Shown here: positions 6,437-9,284 of the stretch, in pieces
Position numbering within the stretch: the first letter of the stretch is position 1
How the letters are laid out: each line of letters begins with the position of its first letter
NCBI GenBank assembly: GCA_021847685.1
Contig: JAJZQE010000020.1
Location: 1-9,284, forward strand
Direction: 5' to 3'
DNA length: 9,284 bases
Origin: a bacterium
GTDB lineage: Bacteria > Patescibacteriota > Saccharimonadia > Saccharimonadales > Saccharimonadaceae
The notes under the pieces: model-generated
The model's input: the letters and a program-made list of their open reading frames with translations, nothing else
The model's database searches: none
Told to the model about the DNA's origin: nothing
Position numbers and translations under genes: made by a program

Positions 6437-9284
6437 CTATATCTTCTCGAGCCGAGCGTATTCAGCGTTGAGCTTTTTGGTTTGACCATTATCAAAGGCA
6501 ACTGTTAGGGCTAATCCATCAACGTCAACGACCTCGCCACTACCAAAGGCGGCTGATCGAACCGTATCGCCAATCGAAAATGGTTCATCACTATAAAAGT
6601 CCGCTTCGGGCACAATGCGCGGCTCGCTCGCCACGCTTGAAACTTGCGCACCCATATCCGCCAAAAATCTTGAGGCTGGGTTGTAACCCCTTTGACCAAA
6701 TTGCAAACGACTCTTGGCGTACGTCAAATGTAGTTCTTCGCGCGCCCTGGTCATACCGACGTAGGCCAGACGGCGCTCTTCTTCAAGTTCGGCCGGACCG
6801 GCTTCATAGACTCTGGCATGCGGCAAAATACCCTCTTCCATACCAACAATAAAGACAACTGGAAACTCCAACCCCTTAGCAGCGTGCAGTGTCATCATAG
6901 TGACCTTTTGACCGTCACTGTCGGTATCAGCACTCGACATCAAAGCGACTTCCTCTAAAAAGTCAGGCAAACTGGCAAAGTTTTGCGCATCAGACAGCAG
7001 CGCGCCAATATTATCCTGACGTTCCTCTGCCTGTGGTGTGCCGTCATTGATATAGTCACGATAGCCAGTAAGCGTTAATAATTTTTCAATAACTTCATTC
7101 GGCGTCGAGGTTTCAAGCATTGCCTGAATTATCCGCAATTTTTCGCCAAGGCTAGTTAAGGCGACCTTGGCACGATTAGTCACCGTACTGGTTTGTTCGA
7201 CATTAATCAGCGCTGACAAAATATCCATACCGGTTAACGACTGCCAAGCTAAAAAGCGCTCCAAACTAGTTTCGCCAACACCCCTGACTGGCACATTGGC
7301 AATACGACTAAAACTCATGCGGTCGTTTGGCTGATAGACCAGGCGAAGATATGCGATAATATCCTTGACTTCTTTTCGGTCATAAAAACGAACACCGCCA
7401 ACGATTTGGTATGGCACCCGAAAGCGAAGGAATGCGCGCTCCAATGTATAGCTTTGGGCATTTGTCCGATACAAAATCGCAAAATCGCCATACTGTCTGG
7501 CCTTCATATTGACGTGCGTTGCAATTCGTTCGGCCACCAAATTAGCCTCTTCGGCCTCATCATACAACTCATGAATCTGGACTGGTTCACCTGGGCCTTT
7601 AGCCGTCCAGAGCTTTTTATCGGTCCGGTGGACGTTTTTTTCAATCACATTACTGGCGGCATCCAATATATTACCAGTGCTGCGGTAGTTTTGCTCGAGT
7701 TTAATCACCTTTGCACCCTTAAAGTCACGTTCAAAATTCAAAATGTTCGTAAAATCAGCCCCGCGCCAACTATAAATCGAATTATGAACTGCTATACCAG
7801 AGGCAAGATAATTATGCACCTTATCGATATCAAGGTCATAAACAACACCGTTATAGTTTTCTCGCCTCACACTCACTACTTGATCGGCTTTAAGCGTATG
7901 GTCCTGATTACTTGGAAGCGCCATGCCGGGATGAATTTGGGACGCTGGCATAAACGAAAAGGCTTCATGTGTCATAAACGCGTATTTATGAATCTGTAGC
8001 GTATCATCAACTGTTTTTGCCTGAACACCCTCAACTATCTGTTCAATTTTCCCATAATCAAGATTGTTGATCTCCGTACGAAAAGTTCCTGCTCGACCAA
8101 TTCTAGAACTGTACCCTAGTGCTTTAAAGGCCAACAAATCTTTTTCATCAGTCGTATTAATCGAGAGCCTGCTTGCCGACCAAGGGCTACTGAGCGTAAC
8201 GCGCTTATCACCGAATAAGACAACATTGACATTTACACGCTTTTGACCGTTTCGTGTAGTGGCCTGTGGGTAAAAATGTGGATAATCAAATAATATACCC
8301 ATATCGGTCATAAGTGTTTGTGCTCGAGTAGTCGTATCAATCTCCGTATAGAGAATGTCTATGTAGTGTTGATCAAGATGTATTGATTGGTTAATCGATG
8401 CATGGAACAGCATCATCGGAATACCGTATTTGTATGCCAACAAAGCCTCAAAGTAAACGGCTTCTTGACGGCTATCGCACGTCTTTAATACCCACATACG
8501 ATCTGCCCGCTCTTGATTGGCGCGAACTCGAAGACCCATGGCGTACTTCTTTCCATCAAAACGCGTACCTTTTGTAAGTCCTATGCGATATCCGTGCGCG
8601 CGAGAATACATCAAATACACAAAATACGCTGGCATCGTACCCCACCTTGCAAACAATATGTGGTTTGGCGTGGTAGTAATCGTGTCGCCCGAAGCAGTTG
8701 TAATAGTGATAACTTCACCCTTGTAAGGAAAACTTTTACGGGTAGCTACTTTAAAATAACCCGTTGAGCCATAACCGCTGGCGGCGCGAACCATGGCGCC
8801 TTCTTCAATTGTCTCTATTTTCTTCATGCCTTCGCTCGTCTCGACTAAACTGCCCTCCACTAAACACTGCCAATCATCACCAACTACGCAGATATTGTGC
8901 TGGTCGTTCACCAGTGCCTTTACAATGGCATACTGAGCGGCGTTGGTATCCTGATACTCATCAATTAAAATGTGCTTAAAGTTAGCCTGCCACTTTTTAC
9001 GAACATCTGGCGCTTCTTTGAACAGGCGAACGACCTCTAATAGCAAATCATCAAAATCAAGCGCTCCGGCAGTCCTGCGCATATCTTCATATTTTTTATA
9101 AATCTTGGCGACGTTTTTTTGATACGGCGAATTGGCCACGGCTTCGTATTCGACTGGGTTAGTCATTTCGTTTTTGGCATTTGAGATTGCGCTACTGGCC
9201 GACTGCGCTTTAATATCGCGGTCACTAATCGACAATTGCTTCATCGCCTGTTTAATCAGCCCACGACGATCATCTTCATCATAA
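6437..9284 (-). CDS. pcrA: UvrD/PcrA-type superfamily 1 DNA helicase interrupted by an intein; 5' end outside window
   Basis: PcrA/UvrD helicases unwind DNA 3'-5' in repair and replication-fork upkeep. The frame is open to the right edge: the codons before the first in-window Met (9244) encode YDEDDRRGLIKQA, a conserved inner segment of the family. The gene therefore continues beyond the window, and the N-terminal Walker A region (very roughly 110-130 residues) is not visible. Residues here count from that Met. Motif II is LIDEYQDTN (93-101). Motif III is split by the intein: VVGDDWQ (120-126) and SIYSWRGA (489-496). Motif IV is KLEQNYRST (515-523), motif V is TLHAAKGLEFP (785-795) and motif VI is AYVGMTRARE (827-836). 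The C-terminus (about 890-935, IGDTVRSAAFGSGEVVDVDG...ARLEKI) is the Tudor-like PcrA tail that contacts RNA polymerase in Bacillus. Removal of the intein restores an uninterrupted helicase. Confidence 0.95.
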   Translation of the reverse strand, partial: YDEDDRRGLIKQAMKQLSISDRDIKAQSASSAISNAKNEMTNPVEYEAVANSPYQKNVAKIYKKYEDMRRTAGALDFDDLLLEVVRLFKEAPDVRKKWQANFKHILIDEYQDTNAAQYAIVKALVNDQHNICVVGDDWQCLVEGSLVETSEGMKKIETIEEGAMVRAASGYGSTGYFKVATRKSFPYKGEVITITTASGDTITTTPNHILFARWGTMPAYFVYLMYSRAHGYRIGLTKGTRFDGKKYAMGLRVRANQERADRMWVLKTCDSRQEAVYFEALLAYKYGIPMMLFHASINQSIHLDQHYIDILYTEIDTTTRAQTLMTDMGILFDYPHFYPQATTRNGQKRVNVNVVLFGDKRVTLSSPWSASRLSINTTDEKDLLAFKALGYSSRIGRAGTFRTEINNLDYGKIEQIVEGVQAKTVDDTLQIHKYAFMTHEAFSFMPASQIHPGMALPSNQDHTLKADQVVSVRRENYNGVVYDLDIDKVHNYLASGIAVHNSIYSWRGADFTNILNFERDFKGAKVIKLEQNYRSTGNILDAASNVIEKNVHRTDKKLWTAKGPGEPVQIHELYDEAEEANLVAERIATHVNMKARQYGDFAILYRTNAQSYTLERAFLRFRVPYQIVGGVRFYDRKEVKDIIAYLRLVYQPNDRMSFSRIANVPVRGVGETSLERFLAWQSLTGMDILSALINVEQTSTVTNRAKVALTSLGEKLRIIQAMLETSTPNEVIEKLLTLTGYRDYINDGTPQAEERQDNIGALLSDAQNFASLPDFLEEVALMSSADTDSDGQKVTMMTLHAAKGLEFPVVFIVGMEEGILPHARVYEAGPAELEEERRLAYVGMTRAREELHLTYAKSRLQFGQRGYNPASRFLADMGAQVSSVASEPRIVPEADFYSDEPFSIGDTVRSAAFGSGEVVDVDGLALTVAFDNGQTKKLNAEYARLEKI
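7781..8866 (-). mobile_element. Intein (362 aa) in helicase motif III, with candidate non-LAGLIDADG homing endonuclease domain
   Basis: This is an in-frame self-splicing protein element. It begins with Cys1 (TGT, codon 8866-8864) after GDDWQ, and ends His-Asn (AAT, 7783-7781) before Ser+1 of SIYSWRGA. These are the residues of a class 1 intein. Block A is CLVEGSLVETSEGMKK. Block B is GDTITTTPNHILF, with the T-x-x-H motif (T66 and H69 of the intein). Block F is YNGVVYDLDIDKVHNYLASG and block G is GIAVHN. The Hint blocks at the two ends enclose roughly 250 residues of other sequence. This contains FVYLMY...GYRIGLTKG (intein 82-99), several arginines and EAVYFEALLAYKYGIP (135-150), a pattern like GIY-YIG/T5orf172 nucleases. 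I see no LAGLIDADG or HNH motif. The full block set suggests splicing activity; nuclease activity is uncertain. Confidence 0.93.

Noticed and set aside
7406..7999. Long plus-strand open frame (197 codons) across the intein/helicase junction
   Set aside because: It lies antisense to a strongly supported gene, its translation shows no recognisable domain, and it has no Shine-Dalgarno or promoter that I could see.
9242..9244. ATG as the true start of the helicase
   Set aside because: The frame stays open upstream and encodes YDEDDRRGLIKQA, conserved helicase sequence, and Walker A is missing. This is an internal Met of a gene cut by the window edge.

Overview
The window is a compact, entirely minus-strand bacterial segment. 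Transcription runs from high to low coordinates, and gene gaps are at most 75 bases. The gene families suggest a Patescibacteria/CPR genome, probably a Saccharibacteria (TM7) relative. The indications are a DUF348-G5 protein ending in a phage-tail-lysozyme-like domain, a type IV pilin-like protein fused to LamG, a short MetRS with one zinc knuckle, and the general sequence feel of KsgA and PcrA. This lineage call is inference, made without database searches. The standard genetic code fits: all frames read through without internal stops. The seven closed genes end in TAG (5) or TAA (2), never TGA.

Layout in transcription order: (1) a UvrD/PcrA-type superfamily 1 helicase, cut by the right edge of the window and carrying a 362-residue intein inside helicase motif III (intein 7781-8866); (2) an RpfB/YabE-like secreted or anchored cell-wall protein (5081-6361); (3) ksgA/rsmA, the 16S rRNA dimethyladenosine methyltransferase (4300-5073); (4) a type IV pilin-like protein with a C-terminal LamG-type domain (3265-4275); (5) metG, methionyl-tRNA synthetase (1726-3210); (6) a TatD-family metal-dependent hydrolase (936-1724); (7) an unrecognised 234-residue soluble protein (187-891); (8) the N-terminus of a cysteine desulfurase, cut by the left edge (1-170, GTG start).

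The probable transcription units are rpfB-ksgA, the pilin alone, metG-tatD-hypothetical, and the cysteine desulfurase. Each starts just downstream of an extended -10 element (TGnTATAAT, or TGnTATATT for the pilin). In three of the four cases the -10 box is so close to the start codon (6, 9 and 11 bases) that the transcripts should be leaderless or nearly so. The genes inside units (ksgA, tatD) instead have Shine-Dalgarno-like sequences.

The metG, tatD, yabE/rpfB and ksgA set is a well-known conserved neighbourhood in Bacillus and Mycobacterium. Here it is kept but permuted and interrupted by the pilin gene. The most unusual element is the helicase intein, whose central domain shows no LAGLIDADG motif but has a GIY-YIG/T5orf172-like signature. 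No RNA genes, CRISPR arrays, insertion sequences or strong intrinsic terminators were seen.
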